A stretch of DNA of 53,801 nucleotides from assembly GCA_944329425.1 (NCBI GenBank), contig CALVIG010000007.1:1-53801 (forward strand). The letters run 5' to 3'. Within the stretch, counting starts at the first letter, position 1, and each line of letters begins with the position of its first letter. Below, in pieces: positions 15,569 to 24,496 of this stretch. The stretch comes from an uncultured Bacilli bacterium. GTDB taxonomy: Bacteria > Bacillota_I > Bacilli_A > RF39 > UBA660. The notes under the pieces were generated by a model. That model was not told the origin of the DNA and searched no databases. It worked only from the letters and a program-made list of their open reading frames with translations. Both the position numbers and the translations under genes were made by a program.

Positions 15569-16183
15569 ATGGATTTAGATTACTTGATTAGAAAAATGGA
15601 AAAGTATGCTGATGAAAAGGGAATACCAATAATGGAGAAGGATGGCATTAATTTTTTATCGGAGTTTGTGAAACTAAATAAAATAAAAAATATACTTGAA
15701 ATTGGAAGTGCAATCGGGTATTCTGCCATAAACATGGCTTTAGCAAGCAACGATGTTAATATAACTACGATTGAAAGAGACAAAGATAGATACATCGAAG
15801 CGGTAAAAAACATTAAAAGTGCGAAACTGGATCACAGGATAACCCTTGTTTTAGCGGATGCACTAGATTTTAATACCGACGAAAAATTTGATTTAATTTT
15901 CATTGACGCAGCTAAAAGTCAGTATTTAAAGTTTTTTAATAAGTTTTCTAATAATTTAAAGCCAAAAGGTTACGTAGTTACTGATAACATTAAGTTTCAT
16001 GGGCTTGCTTTTTCAGATAAATCAAAGTTATCCAGAAATCTAAGACAGCTATTAACAAAATTGGAAAATTACGTTAACTTTTTAAATAACAACAAAGATT
16101 TTAAGACTAGATTTTTTGATATAGGTGATGGAATAGCAATATCAAGAAGAAGGAAAGATAAAGATGAAGAAAATATTAGTTAA
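15569..16183 (+). CDS. trmR: YrrM-type class I SAM O-methyltransferase
   Basis: The protein (204 residues from ATG 15569, which has AGGTGG at a good distance; the frame also opens at GTG 15557) is an O-methyltransferase of the COMT-like family. Motif I is ILEIGSAIGYS near 43-53, the acidic residue of the second strand is in ITTIERD, and FIDAAKSQYLKFF is near 110-122. In Bacillus, YrrM/TrmR methylates 5-hydroxyuridine at position 34 to 5-methoxyuridine. The next two genes are trhP1 and trhP2, which make that hydroxyuridine, so this tRNA role is well supported by context. It overlaps trhP1 by 20 bases. Confidence 0.88.
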   Translation: MDLDYLIRKMEKYADEKGIPIMEKDGINFLSEFVKLNKIKNILEIGSAIGYSAINMALASNDVNITTIERDKDRYIEAVKNIKSAKLDHRITLVLADALDFNTDEKFDLIFIDAAKSQYLKFFNKFSNNLKPKGYVVTDNIKFHGLAFSDKSKLSRNLRQLLTKLENYVNFLNNNKDFKTRFFDIGDGIAISRRRKDKDEENIS

Positions 16184-16994
16184 AGTAAATAATGAAGAAG
16201 AATTAACATACCCAGCTGATGGGTATGTTTTGGGTGTTACGAGATTTTGTATTTGTTTTAATAAGACGTTTAATATTAACGAAATTAATGAAATAATAAA
16301 AAAAAATAATGATAAAGAAATATACGTATCATTAAATAAGCCAGTATTTAATTTTGAAGTTGAAGAATATAAAAATTTGCTATTAAATTTGGATAAATTA
16401 GGTCTTAACGGAATAATTGTTGGCGATGTAGCAGCTCTAACTTATGATTTAAAAACCCCGATTATAATTGATCAATTACACTTAAATAATTCATCTTTAA
16501 CCGTAAAATACTTTTTAAATAACGGGGTTAAAGGTGTCTTTTTGACCAATGACATAACTTTAGATGAAATAAATAAAATTAAAGATGAAAATAAAAATGG
16601 TTTGTTATTTAAGCAAGTGTTTGGGCTTCCTCATCTTTCTTCTTCTGTTAGAAGTTTAGTTACTAATTATTTAAGTTATTTTGGTAAAAAATCAAATAGT
16701 AAAGTATATAAAATTAAAGAGCGTATTGATGATGATTCATATTTTATCGTAGAAGATTATTTTGGCACCCACATATTAGGAAGTAAACCAATTAATCTAA
16801 TAAATGAGTTAGATGCTATAAAGGTTGATTACGCTATTATAGATGGATATTTGCTAGATAAAAAAATTGATAACGTCCTTAAGGCTTTTTTAGAAAATGA
16901 CGTAACCAAGAGAAAAGAAATAGATGAAGCTTTTAATTCTAACGAAGGGTTTATAAATCGTAAAACAATTTATAAGGTGAAAAATGATGATTAA
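16164..16994 (+). CDS. trhP1: U32-family protein, TrhP1-like (tRNA ho5U34 synthesis)
   Basis: This 276-residue U32-peptidase-family protein is like Bacillus YrrN (TrhP1), the shorter partner of the pair that makes prephenate-dependent 5-hydroxyuridine at tRNA position 34. It has the TIM-barrel-like alternation of the family (IIVGDVAAL, TPIIIDQLHLNN, GVKGVFLTNDI) but lacks the Cys cluster seen in the larger partner. Divergence is considerable, so the call leans on order: yrrM, short U32, long U32. It overlaps genes on both sides, indicating coupled translation. Confidence 0.8.
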   Translation: MKKILVKVNNEEELTYPADGYVLGVTRFCICFNKTFNINEINEIIKKNNDKEIYVSLNKPVFNFEVEEYKNLLLNLDKLGLNGIIVGDVAALTYDLKTPIIIDQLHLNNSSLTVKYFLNNGVKGVFLTNDITLDEINKIKDENKNGLLFKQVFGLPHLSSSVRSLVTNYLSYFGKKSNSKVYKIKERIDDDSYFIVEDYFGTHILGSKPINLINELDAIKVDYAIIDGYLLDKKIDNVLKAFLENDVTKRKEIDEAFNSNEGFINRKTIYKVKNDD

Positions 16995-18195
16995 AAAACC
17001 AGAACTGCTAGCACCAGCAGGATCTTTAGAGAAATTAAAATGGGCAATTGATTATGGTGCGGATGCCGTATATTTAGGTGGGACTAATTATAGTTTAAGG
17101 GCAAACGCTAAAAACTTTACTTTAGAAGAAATGGAAAAAGGCGTTAAGTACGCTCATAGTAATAACGCTAAAGTATACGTAACGGTTAATATCGTGTTTC
17201 ATGATGAAGATGTTATTAATTTAGGCTCTTATTTAACGTCACTTCAAAACATAGGTGTTGATGCGATAATATTTAGTGATCCTTTGGTTATAGATGTTGC
17301 AAAAAAGTATGCCCCAAAATTAGAACTTCACCTTAGCACGCAAGCTTCGGTACTAAATAAAGATGCATGTAATTATTACGTGAATCAGGGCGTAAAAAGA
17401 GTTGTTTTAGCACGTGAATGTTCTAAAAATGATATAGCTGACATAATTAATAACACCACCGCTGAAGTGGAATGCTTTATTCATGGTGCAATGTGTACCA
17501 ATTTATCTGGAAGGTGCGTATTATCTAACTATTTTACTAATAGGGATGCAAATAGGGGTGGATGTTGTCAAGTTTGTAGGTTTAACTTTGATTTATATGA
17601 TAAAAATGATAATTTAATTTCTAAAGATAGTAATTTTTCAATCGCTCCTAAAGATTTATCACTAGCTAAATACATAAAAGGGATGATTGATATTGGAATA
17701 GATTCTTTTAAGCTAGAAGGAAGAATGAGATCCATTTATTATATCGCAACCATAGTATCAACTTATAGGAAGTTAATTGATATGTATTGTAATAAAAACG
17801 TAGATAGTGCATATATTAATAGAGCTATAAAAATATTATATAGGTGTGCTAACCGGGATGTTGCACCCCAGTTTTTTGATAAAAAAGCTGGAGTAAATGA
17901 GCAATATTATGGGGGTAGACAAGAGGATTCTAATCAAGATTTTTTAGCGGTTGTAACGGATTACGATAAACGTAATAAAGAGTTGGTATTGGAACAAAGA
18001 AATTATTTTAAAACAGGTGATAAAGTTACTGTTTTTGGCCCCGGCATGGATGATTATTCGTTTGTTATTGAAAGGATAAAAGATGAATTAGGAAATAATT
18101 TAGACGCAGCCCGCCATCCGCAAGAAATTATCCGGGTAAAATGTGATAAAATTATTCCTAAAAACGCTCTTATGCGTGTCAACTTTTTAGATTGA
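16984..18195 (+). CDS. trhP2: U32-family protein TrhP2 (tRNA ho5U34 synthesis)
   Basis: This 403-residue U32 protein matches Bacillus YrrO (TrhP2). It begins KPELLAPAGSLEKLKWAIDYGADAVY and has LHLSTQASVLN near 116-126 and the U32 signature ECFIHGAMCTNLSGRC near 158-173. The Cys-rich GGCCQVCRF segment follows near 190-198 and is the expected iron-sulfur site. Together with TrhP1 it hydroxylates U34 in tRNA using a prephenate-derived pathway. Two ATGs (16984, 16987) are possible. It overlaps trhP1 by 11 bases. The greA promoter -35 box overlaps its stop codon. The udk gene found here in Bacillus is absent. Confidence 0.9.
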   Translation: MMIKKPELLAPAGSLEKLKWAIDYGADAVYLGGTNYSLRANAKNFTLEEMEKGVKYAHSNNAKVYVTVNIVFHDEDVINLGSYLTSLQNIGVDAIIFSDPLVIDVAKKYAPKLELHLSTQASVLNKDACNYYVNQGVKRVVLARECSKNDIADIINNTTAEVECFIHGAMCTNLSGRCVLSNYFTNRDANRGGCCQVCRFNFDLYDKNDNLISKDSNFSIAPKDLSLAKYIKGMIDIGIDSFKLEGRMRSIYYIATIVSTYRKLIDMYCNKNVDSAYINRAIKILYRCANRDVAPQFFDKKAGVNEQYYGGRQEDSNQDFLAVVTDYDKRNKELVLEQRNYFKTGDKVTVFGPGMDDYSFVIERIKDELGNNLDAARHPQEIIRVKCDKIIPKNALMRVNFLD

Positions 18196-18220
18196 CAAAA
18201 TATAAAAAATATAGTATCAT
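18192..18220 (+). promoter_or_regulatory. strong sigma-A promoter for greA
   Basis: A perfect TTGACA (18192-18197) is 17 bases from TATCAT (18215-18220). The -35 box overlaps the trhP2 stop codon. Confidence 0.8.
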
Positions 18221-18250
18221 TATAGCCAGTTTGTTAAAGAGGTGTGTTAT

Positions 18251-18721
18251 ATGAAAAAAGATGAAAAAGAAATATATTTAACTAGTGAAGGCTTTTTAAA
18301 GCTTGAAGAAGAATTAAATGAAGCTAAAACGGTTAAAAGACCAGAAATAATAAATGCGATTAAGGAAGCAAGAGCATTAGGTGACTTGTCTGAAAATGCT
18401 GAGTATTCGTCTGCAAGGGAAAACCAAGCAAAATTAGAAGCTAGAATTAAAGAAATTGAATATACCTTAGAACATGCAACCATAATTGAAAATAATAATG
18501 ATGGAAAGGTTTGTGTTGGTTCTTTAGTAACAATAAGATACGATGATGGTGATGAAGAAGAATATACCATCGTGGGTACTAATGAATCAGATCCTTTTAA
18601 TAATAAGATTTCTAATGAATCACCAATAGCAAAAGCCGTAATAGGTAAAAAACAAGGTGATAAAGCTTCGGTTGATTCTCCAAACGGAAGTTTTGATATT
18701 GAAATAGTAAAGGTAGCTTAA
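18251..18721 (+). CDS. greA: transcription elongation factor GreA
   Basis: GreA rescues backtracked RNA polymerase by stimulating transcript cleavage. From the ATG at 18251 (GAGGTG upstream; an in-frame GTG at 18242 overlaps that site) it has 156 residues, the normal length. The N-terminal coiled coil contains the tip motif DLSENAEYSSARENQ near 44-58, with the acidic residues that reach the polymerase active site. The C-terminal FKBP-like domain ends with GDKASVDSPNGSFDIEIV. A terminator overlaps its stop. Confidence 0.96.
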   Translation: MKKDEKEIYLTSEGFLKLEEELNEAKTVKRPEIINAIKEARALGDLSENAEYSSARENQAKLEARIKEIEYTLEHATIIENNNDGKVCVGSLVTIRYDDGDEEEYTIVGTNESDPFNNKISNESPIAKAVIGKKQGDKASVDSPNGSFDIEIVKVA

Positions 18722-18736
18722 TAAGCTATCTTTTTA
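18711..18736 (+). terminator. intrinsic terminator at the end of greA
   Basis: AGGTAGCTTA and TAAGCTATCT pair closely with a minimal loop and are followed by T5. Confidence 0.75.
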
Positions 18737-18750
18737 TATAATATAAATAC

Positions 18751-18779
18751 TTGATAAACATACGTAAATAAGTTATAAT
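18751..18779 (+). promoter_or_regulatory. strong sigma-A promoter for tig
   Basis: TTGATA (18751-18756) and TATAAT (18774-18779) are 17 bases apart, ahead of the AGGAGG site of tig. Confidence 0.75.
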
Positions 18780-18805
18780 ACTAATTGTTTTAGGAGGAAT
18801 TATAC

Positions 18806-20071
18806 ATGGCAGAAAAAAAAGCAAAGAAAGCTAATAACGTTCATGAAGTTACTATTACAATAGATGGTGATGAATGGCAAAAAATATTAGATGATACTTT
18901 TAAAAAAGTTAATAAAACGGTTAAGATTGATGGTTTTAGACCTGGTAAGGCACCAAGAAACATTTTTGAAAAAAAATATGGTAAGGCAACGATAATATCA
19001 CAAGCAGTTGAAGACCAAATGCAAGAAGCTTATAAAAAGGCTTTAGATAAGTTTAGTGGTGATCCAATTATTCAACCTACCGTTGCAATAAAAGAGGTTA
19101 ATGATGAAAAGGTTACTTACTTGTTTACTTTTACTACTAAACCAGAAGTTAAAATTAAAAAATACACTAATTTAGGGGTTAAGAAAGATGAAGTAAAAGT
19201 AACCGCAAAAGACGTAAATGAAGAAATTGAAAAAATGAGAAAAGAATACGCTGATTTGCAAGTTAAGGATGGTAAAGCACAAAAAGGTGACACCGTTATA
19301 ATTGACTTTGAAGGGTTTGATAATGGTAAAGTGTTTGATGGCGGAAAGGCAGAAAATTACTCTTTAGAATTGGGTAGCAACTCATTTATTCCTGGGTTTG
19401 AAGATGCTTTAATTGGTACTAAAGCTGGAGATAAAAAAGATGTTAACGTAACTTTCCCAGAAGATTATCATGCTGAGGAATTAAAAGGTAAACCAGTTAC
19501 GTTTAAGGTTACCGTTCATGAAGTAAAAACAAAAGTACTTCCTGAACTTAATGAAGAGTTTTTCTTGGATTTGGGTCTTGAAGATGTTAAAACCGTAGAA
19601 GATTTAAAGAAAACAATTAAAGAAACAATGGAATCTCAGAAAGAGTATGAAGCCGAAAATAAATTTATGGATGACTTATTTGAAGCTTTATTAAAGGAAA
19701 CTACCGTAGAAATACCTCATGAGCTAATTCATGAAGAAATAGATAGAATGATTGAACAATATGCAGAAAGATTAAAAATGCAAGGAATAACGTTAGAACA
19801 GTTTTATAAATTCACTAACTCTAACGAGGATGCTTTAAGAAGTCAAATGCATGATGAGGCCGAAAAAAGGGTTAAACTAAGATTTGCTATTGATGAGATT
19901 ATTGATCTTGAAAAAATTGATGCTACCGAAGAAGAAGCTTTAAAAGACGCAGAAGAAAAAGCTAAAAAGCACTCAATGGATAAAGACGAGTACGTTAAGG
20001 CTTTTGGCGGTATAGAGATGCTTAAATACGATTTAAAAGTACAAAAAGTAGTAGATATATTAAAAAAATAA
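18806..20071 (+). CDS. tig: trigger factor
   Basis: Trigger factor is the ribosome-bound chaperone and prolyl isomerase met by new chains. The 421-residue length is normal. The ribosome-binding signature GFRPGKAPRNIF is at about 42-53. The FKBP-type isomerase domain spans about 155-245 (VIIDFEGF, FIPGFEDALIG), followed by the long helical chaperone arms. The start has AGGAGG. In Bacillus, tig is followed by clpX, lonB and lonA; here lon follows directly. The gene has its own promoter and terminator. Confidence 0.97.
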   Translation: MAEKKAKKANNVHEVTITIDGDEWQKILDDTFKKVNKTVKIDGFRPGKAPRNIFEKKYGKATIISQAVEDQMQEAYKKALDKFSGDPIIQPTVAIKEVNDEKVTYLFTFTTKPEVKIKKYTNLGVKKDEVKVTAKDVNEEIEKMRKEYADLQVKDGKAQKGDTVIIDFEGFDNGKVFDGGKAENYSLELGSNSFIPGFEDALIGTKAGDKKDVNVTFPEDYHAEELKGKPVTFKVTVHEVKTKVLPELNEEFFLDLGLEDVKTVEDLKKTIKETMESQKEYEAENKFMDDLFEALLKETTVEIPHELIHEEIDRMIEQYAERLKMQGITLEQFYKFTNSNEDALRSQMHDEAEKRVKLRFAIDEIIDLEKIDATEEEALKDAEEKAKKHSMDKDEYVKAFGGIEMLKYDLKVQKVVDILKK

Positions 20072-20074
20072 AAT

Positions 20075-20096
20075 AACACCTACATGGTGTTTTTTT
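20075..20096 (+). terminator. intrinsic terminator after tig
   Basis: AACACC and GGTGTT form a stem with a TACAT loop and a T run. Confidence 0.8.
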
Positions 20097-20177
20097 ATTG
20101 AATTTTGCTTTCTAAAATGGTATTATATTGAGCAAAAGCAATTATTAGATTAATAAAAATAAATGGTCCTATATTTC

Positions 20178-20205
20178 TTGACTTTTATTTTTCATAGATT
20201 ATAAT
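20178..20205 (+). promoter_or_regulatory. sigma-A promoter for lon
   Basis: TTGACT (20178-20183) and TATAAT (20200-20205) are 16 bases apart. No CIRCE-like inverted repeat is visible, so heat control by HrcA is not indicated. Confidence 0.65.
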
Positions 20206-20242
20206 AAAAGGTAAAATTTATGTTTGCAGAAAGGAAGATATT

Positions 20243-22579
20243 ATGAATAATAGTAGTTTACCAGTGATTTTATTAAGAGGAATAGTCGTACTTCCTTATG
20301 CGGAGTTAAAAATAGATTTAATGGATGAGTTAGATACTAAAATAATAGAGTTAGCTAGCAACAATCATGATGGTTATGTTTTACTTGTATCTCCAGAAAA
20401 TTTTCTAGAAGAAAGAATTGAAATAAATAAACTTCCAAACCTTGGAGTAATAGGTAAAATCACTAAAAAAACAACTCTTCCAAACGGATGTATCAGGGTA
20501 ACAATAGAGGGTAAAAAAAGAGCTAAGATAAATGAATACATAAGATATGATGGCTATAAAGATATATTTGCAGGAGAAGTATCAGCACCAGTTAGGTACG
20601 CGATTGACGCATCTGATGAGCAGGCGTTACTTAGAAAGTTAAAGGTTGAACTAGAAAGATACATTGATACCGTTCCGTATGCTTCAAATAGTATTTTATC
20701 CCAAATAAATGATATACAAAGCGTAAGTAAACTAGCTGATGTGGTTGCTAATTATATGCCAACTACTTTTGAAAGAAAATATGAGTTTTTAATGATGATA
20801 AATCCTCATACTAGGATTATGATGAATTTAGAAGATATTCAAAAAGAGTTGGATGTTTTTGAAATAGAAAAAAAATTAGATAACAAGTTAAAAAAAGAGT
20901 TAGATAATTCTCAAAAAGAATATATTTTAAGAGAAAAAATAAGATTGATTAAAGAAGAATTAGGGGATATAACATCAAAAGATGATGATATAAACGAAAT
21001 AAAAGAGAAATTAGAAAAGTTAAAAGCTCCAAAAAATATCATAAAGAAAATAAATCGTGAGATAAGGAAATATGAATCAACACCATCAGCATCACCAGAA
21101 GTAGGTATTATAAGAAATTATATTGATGTATTAATTAACTTACCATGGAACGTGTATACCAAAGACAACACTGATTTAAAGAAAGTAAAAGAAGTTTTAG
21201 ATTCATCACATTATGGATTAGAGGATATAAAAGAAAGAATAGTAGAATACTTGGCGGTTAAAAAAAGAAGCGTTAGCAATAAAGCACCAATAATTTGTTT
21301 GGTAGGCCCGCCTGGGGTTGGAAAAACTTCATTGGCAAAATCCATCGCGCAAGCTACTGGTCGTAAGTTTGCTAAAATTTCCGTTGGGGGAGTAAATGAT
21401 CCAGCAGAAATAATTGGTCACAGAAGAACTTATATGGGGGCTAATCCTGGAAGAATAATAAACGCACTAAGAAAGTGTGGTTCAAGTAATCCCGTGTTTT
21501 TAATTGATGAAGTTGATAAAATGACTAAGGATATCAAGGGTGATCCAGCAAGTAGTTTGCTTGAGGTATTGGATCCAGAACAAAATAGTCAGTTTTATGA
21601 TAATTACGTTGAAGAACCATACGATTTATCTAAAGTTATGTTCATATTAACCGCTAATTATATAGAACAAATTCCAGAAGAATTAAAAGATAGGCTTGAG
21701 ATAGTAAGATTATCAAGTTATACTGAGTATGAAAAACTATTTATAGCTAAAAAACATTTAATTAAGTTAGCATTAGAAGAATATGGTTTTGACGCATCGA
21801 ACATAAAGTTTAGTGATGAGATTATCTTAAAAATGATAGAGAACTATACTAAGGAAGCAGGAGTAAGGGAACTTGAAAGAGTAATAAATAAGGTTATTAG
21901 AAAATATGTTAAAAAAATGTTAGAAGAAAAGAAAGATACGTTAAACGTTAGGGTTACTGATAAAAAAATAGAAGAATATTTAGGTAAACCTAAATTCATG
22001 AATAATGAGTTTTTAACTAATGATACTTATGGTGTTGTAAATGGTCTTGCATATACTTCATATGGAGGAGATATTTTACCAATTGAAGTTGTTACGTATG
22101 AATCCAAGGATAAAATAAAATTAACCGGTAATTTAGGTGATGTAATGAAAGAAAGTGCATCAATTGCACTTGGTCATATAAAAAGTCATGCTAAAGATTA
22201 TAAAATTGACCTTCAAAAACTTGATAATCTTTGTATTCATATTAACGCGGTTGAGGCGGCCGTTCCAAAAGATGGACCTTCTGCGGGTACTGCTCTTACT
22301 ACCGCAATGATTAGTGCCTTAACTAAAACGGTTATACCATCAGTTTATGCCATGACGGGAGAAATAACTTTAACTGGTAAGGTTTTACCAATCGGTGGGT
22401 TAAAAGAAAAAGTAACCGGAGCTTATTTAGCAGGAGTTAAAACGTTTATCATTCCAAAGAAAAACGAACGTGATATTGATGATATTCCTGAAGAAGTAAG
22501 AAGTAATATAAACATAATTCTAGTTAATGATTATGGCGAAATATATAATGAATTATTTAACAAAAAGAAGAAAAGTTAA
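20243..22579 (+). CDS. lon: ATP-dependent protease Lon
   Basis: Lon degrades damaged and regulatory proteins in the cytoplasm. The 778-residue length is normal (LonA type). It has an N-terminal substrate-binding LAN domain (about 1-200), a coiled-coil region, an AAA+ domain with Walker A GPPGVGKT at about 355-362 and Walker B FLIDEVDKM near 420, and a protease domain. The Ser-Lys dyad is visible as PKDGPSAGTA (Ser near 680) and GGLKEKVTGA (Lys near 722). The start has AGAAAGGAAG. The position between tig and spoVID matches the Bacillus lonA context, with clpX, lonB and the haem genes missing from between. Confidence 0.97.
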   Translation: MNNSSLPVILLRGIVVLPYAELKIDLMDELDTKIIELASNNHDGYVLLVSPENFLEERIEINKLPNLGVIGKITKKTTLPNGCIRVTIEGKKRAKINEYIRYDGYKDIFAGEVSAPVRYAIDASDEQALLRKLKVELERYIDTVPYASNSILSQINDIQSVSKLADVVANYMPTTFERKYEFLMMINPHTRIMMNLEDIQKELDVFEIEKKLDNKLKKELDNSQKEYILREKIRLIKEELGDITSKDDDINEIKEKLEKLKAPKNIIKKINREIRKYESTPSASPEVGIIRNYIDVLINLPWNVYTKDNTDLKKVKEVLDSSHYGLEDIKERIVEYLAVKKRSVSNKAPIICLVGPPGVGKTSLAKSIAQATGRKFAKISVGGVNDPAEIIGHRRTYMGANPGRIINALRKCGSSNPVFLIDEVDKMTKDIKGDPASSLLEVLDPEQNSQFYDNYVEEPYDLSKVMFILTANYIEQIPEELKDRLEIVRLSSYTEYEKLFIAKKHLIKLALEEYGFDASNIKFSDEIILKMIENYTKEAGVRELERVINKVIRKYVKKMLEEKKDTLNVRVTDKKIEEYLGKPKFMNNEFLTNDTYGVVNGLAYTSYGGDILPIEVVTYESKDKIKLTGNLGDVMKESASIALGHIKSHAKDYKIDLQKLDNLCIHINAVEAAVPKDGPSAGTALTTAMISALTKTVIPSVYAMTGEITLTGKVLPIGGLKEKVTGAYLAGVKTFIIPKKNERDIDDIPEEVRSNINIILVNDYGEIYNELFNKKKKS

Positions 22580-22598
22580 CATTTTTCTTCTTTTTTTA
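22563..22598 (+). terminator. intrinsic terminator after lon
   Basis: AAGAAGAAAA in the last codons pairs with TTTTCTTCTT and is followed by a long T run. The stem is AT-rich. Confidence 0.6.
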
Positions 22599-22627
22599 CA
22601 TATGTTTAATTGAATGGAGATGAAATT

Positions 22628-23332
22628 ATGAAACAGATGATACCTTTTGTAAAGGATATTAGTTTAGATTCTAAAATTTCTGAAATAACTAGTATCGCCT
22701 TAGAACATAATTTAAGAATGGAAAATAACGATTCGGTTGTAGGGACGTTTACCATTAGTGGTAAATATAAAATGAATGACATTAGTATTAATGAAGAGGT
22801 TTTTGAAAAAAAGATAAATTTTGACATTACCCTTGATGATAAATATGATGCATCTAAAGTAACGATTGACGTTGATAATTTTTATTACGAGATAATAAAT
22901 GACGAGTATTTAAGGGTTCATATTGATGTTATGGTTGATAACTTAGTTTATTATAAAGATGAAAAACAAATTTTACAAGAAATAGAAAAACCTGAACTAA
23001 TAGAAATAAATGATTTAAAAGAAGAAAGAAAAAAAGATGAGGAGGAGAACATGAAAAACTCAATAACGAGTGATGAATTAAACGTTAATGAAAATGAAAA
23101 AAGGAATGATTCTTCACTAAATAATGCGGATATTGCTAAAAATTTAACTTCAGGTTTTTTATCTGATGAAGAAAGATTTAGTACTTACAAAGTTCATATC
23201 ATAAGGGAAAGCGAAACCATAGAAACGGTTATGGAAAAATATAACGTTTCGAAAGAAGAAATAGAGAAATATAATAATTTAGATAATGTTATTTTAGGTA
23301 CTAAAATCATAGTACCATTAAAAAATGAATAA
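22628..23332 (+). CDS. spoVID: SpoVID-like spore coat morphogenetic protein with LysM
   Basis: SpoVID directs encasement of the forespore by the coat. The frame opens at a TTG (22610), but ATG 22628 with TGGAGATG gives 234 residues and the typical start MKQMIPFVKDISLDSKISEI. The N-terminal domain (about 1-115) has the beta-rich SpoVID pattern with the phrase VGTFTISGKYK. A charged, poorly conserved linker follows, and the C-terminus (about 190-232) is a LysM domain (YKVHIIRESETIETVMEKYN, then NNLDNVILGTKIIVP). Bacillus SpoVID is much longer (about 575 residues) because of its linker. The next gene is ysxE-like, as in Bacillus, and the two overlap by 8 bases. Confidence 0.85.
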   Translation: MKQMIPFVKDISLDSKISEITSIALEHNLRMENNDSVVGTFTISGKYKMNDISINEEVFEKKINFDITLDDKYDASKVTIDVDNFYYEIINDEYLRVHIDVMVDNLVYYKDEKQILQEIEKPELIEINDLKEERKKDEEENMKNSITSDELNVNENEKRNDSSLNNADIAKNLTSGFLSDEERFSTYKVHIIRESETIETVMEKYNVSKEEIEKYNNLDNVILGTKIIVPLKNE

Positions 23333-24251
23333 TTCGTTAATAAGAAACGTTATAAAAAAAAGATGTACTTCTGCTAAACGGTACGAAATTAGAAAAAACG
23401 CTATCATTTACACTGATTGTGATGGTAAAAAGTATGTAGCTAAAAAAAATAATAATAACATAATAAATACATATAATTATCTTAATTCGAGGGGGTTTGG
23501 TTATTTACCAAGACTTGTATATCATGATAATGATGGCTACATTTATGAGTACGTTAATGATACGGTAACACCAAAAGAGCAAAAGATAAGTGATGTTATT
23601 AAAATGGATGCCCTTTTACATAACAAAACGGCTTATTATAAAGATGTTTCTTTAGATGAAACAAAAGAAATTTATGAAAAATTAAATAATAAAATTAATA
23701 ATGTTTTTAATTATTATGATGATTTAATCACCGCAATAGAATCTAAAATATTTCCATCACCTAGTGAGTACTTACTTTTAAGAAATTGTTCCATGATATT
23801 TTCTTGCTTGAATTTTTGTAAGAATGAGCTGGATAAGTGGTATGAAATCACGAGTAAAAAAAATAAGAAAAGAGAAGTGCTTTTACATAATAATTTAGAT
23901 CCGTCACATCTAATTCGTTGTGATGATAACATATTGATTAGTTGGGATTATTCATCTAGGGATTTACCAATATATGATTTTATAAGATTATACAAAAATA
24001 ATTATGATAAGTATGATTTTAGTGAACTTTATAAAGAATACATAAAAAGATTTCCGCTTTTAGAAGAAGAAAGATTATTGATGTTCACCATTCTTTTTAT
24101 ACCAAGAAAAATTTTTTTTGATAAGCCTGAATTAAAAACAACGATAGATGTTGCAAATTTATGTAACTATTTAGTTTCGACCGATAAATTATTTATGGAA
24201 AATGAGGCAAAAAATTCCGAAAAACAAAATCATAATATCAATGAACAATAA
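23325..24251 (+). CDS. ysxE: YsxE/CotS-like spore coat pseudokinase
   Basis: This 308-residue protein belongs to the CotS/YsxE group, which has an aminoglycoside-phosphotransferase/kinase-like fold. The lobe structure is visible: KYVAKKNNNN (Lys of the ATP site) near 43-52, a region HNNLDPSHLI near 186-195 in place of the catalytic HGDLHPxN, and SWDYSSRDLPIYDFIRLY near 204-221 in place of the DFD motif. The usual catalytic Asp of the loop is Asn, so activity is doubtful. In Bacillus the gene is paired with spoVID and is made under sporulation control. It starts inside the end of spoVID. Its 3' end is overlapped by a convergent small ORF. Confidence 0.82.
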   Translation: MNNSLIRNVIKKRCTSAKRYEIRKNAIIYTDCDGKKYVAKKNNNNIINTYNYLNSRGFGYLPRLVYHDNDGYIYEYVNDTVTPKEQKISDVIKMDALLHNKTAYYKDVSLDETKEIYEKLNNKINNVFNYYDDLITAIESKIFPSPSEYLLLRNCSMIFSCLNFCKNELDKWYEITSKKNKKREVLLHNNLDPSHLIRCDDNILISWDYSSRDLPIYDFIRLYKNNYDKYDFSELYKEYIKRFPLLEEERLLMFTILFIPRKIFFDKPELKTTIDVANLCNYLVSTDKLFMENEAKNSEKQNHNINEQ

Positions 24252-24377
24252 AAACACCTGAAACCTCGCGCATAAAATCAAAGTTAATATTGCTTGATAA
24301 AAAGTAATAAAAGAAAACGCGATTACTAAAATCACATATTTTGTTAGACAACCTCTGAAAAAGTTATTTGGACGCAT
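24189..24377 (-). CDS. small hydrophobic protein convergent to ysxE (possible)
   Basis: This minus-strand frame starts at ATG 24377 behind AAGGTGATG, an excellent ribosome site, and encodes 62 residues: a polar start MRPNNFFRGC, then nearly all hydrophobic residues that could form two membrane helices. A promoter-like pair lies upstream (see 24396-24424). The last 63 bases overlap the end of ysxE on the other strand, which is the main reason for doubt. No family was recognised. The ribosome site and the promoter argue that it is real; the antisense overlap and low-complexity composition argue for caution. Confidence 0.5.
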   Translation of the reverse strand: MRPNNFFRGCLTKYVILVIAFSFITFYQAILTLILCARFQVFLLFIDIMILFFGIFCLIFHK

Positions 24378-24395
24378 AACCATCACCTTTACAAT

Positions 24396-24424
24396 ATTAT
24401 ATGTGTGTTTTTAATTACTGCTAA
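24396..24424 (-). promoter_or_regulatory. candidate promoter for the small convergent ORF
   Basis: Reading the minus strand, TTAGCA (24424-24419) and TATAAT (24401-24396) are 17 bases apart and lead to the ribosome site of the 62-residue frame. The -35 box touches the terminator hairpin on the other strand. Confidence 0.4.
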
Positions 24425-24453
24425 CCATATTTTAAGTAAAATATGGTTTTTTT
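24423..24453 (+). terminator. intrinsic terminator of the spoVID-ysxE transcript
   Basis: AACCATATTTTA (24423-24434) and TAAAATATGGTT (24437-24448) pair perfectly over 12 bases, followed by T7. It lies about 170 bases after ysxE, so the message would run antisense through the small ORF. Confidence 0.75.
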
Positions 24454-24496
24454 ATAAAAAAAATGTTATTATATATTTAGTCTAGGAGTGATGGTT

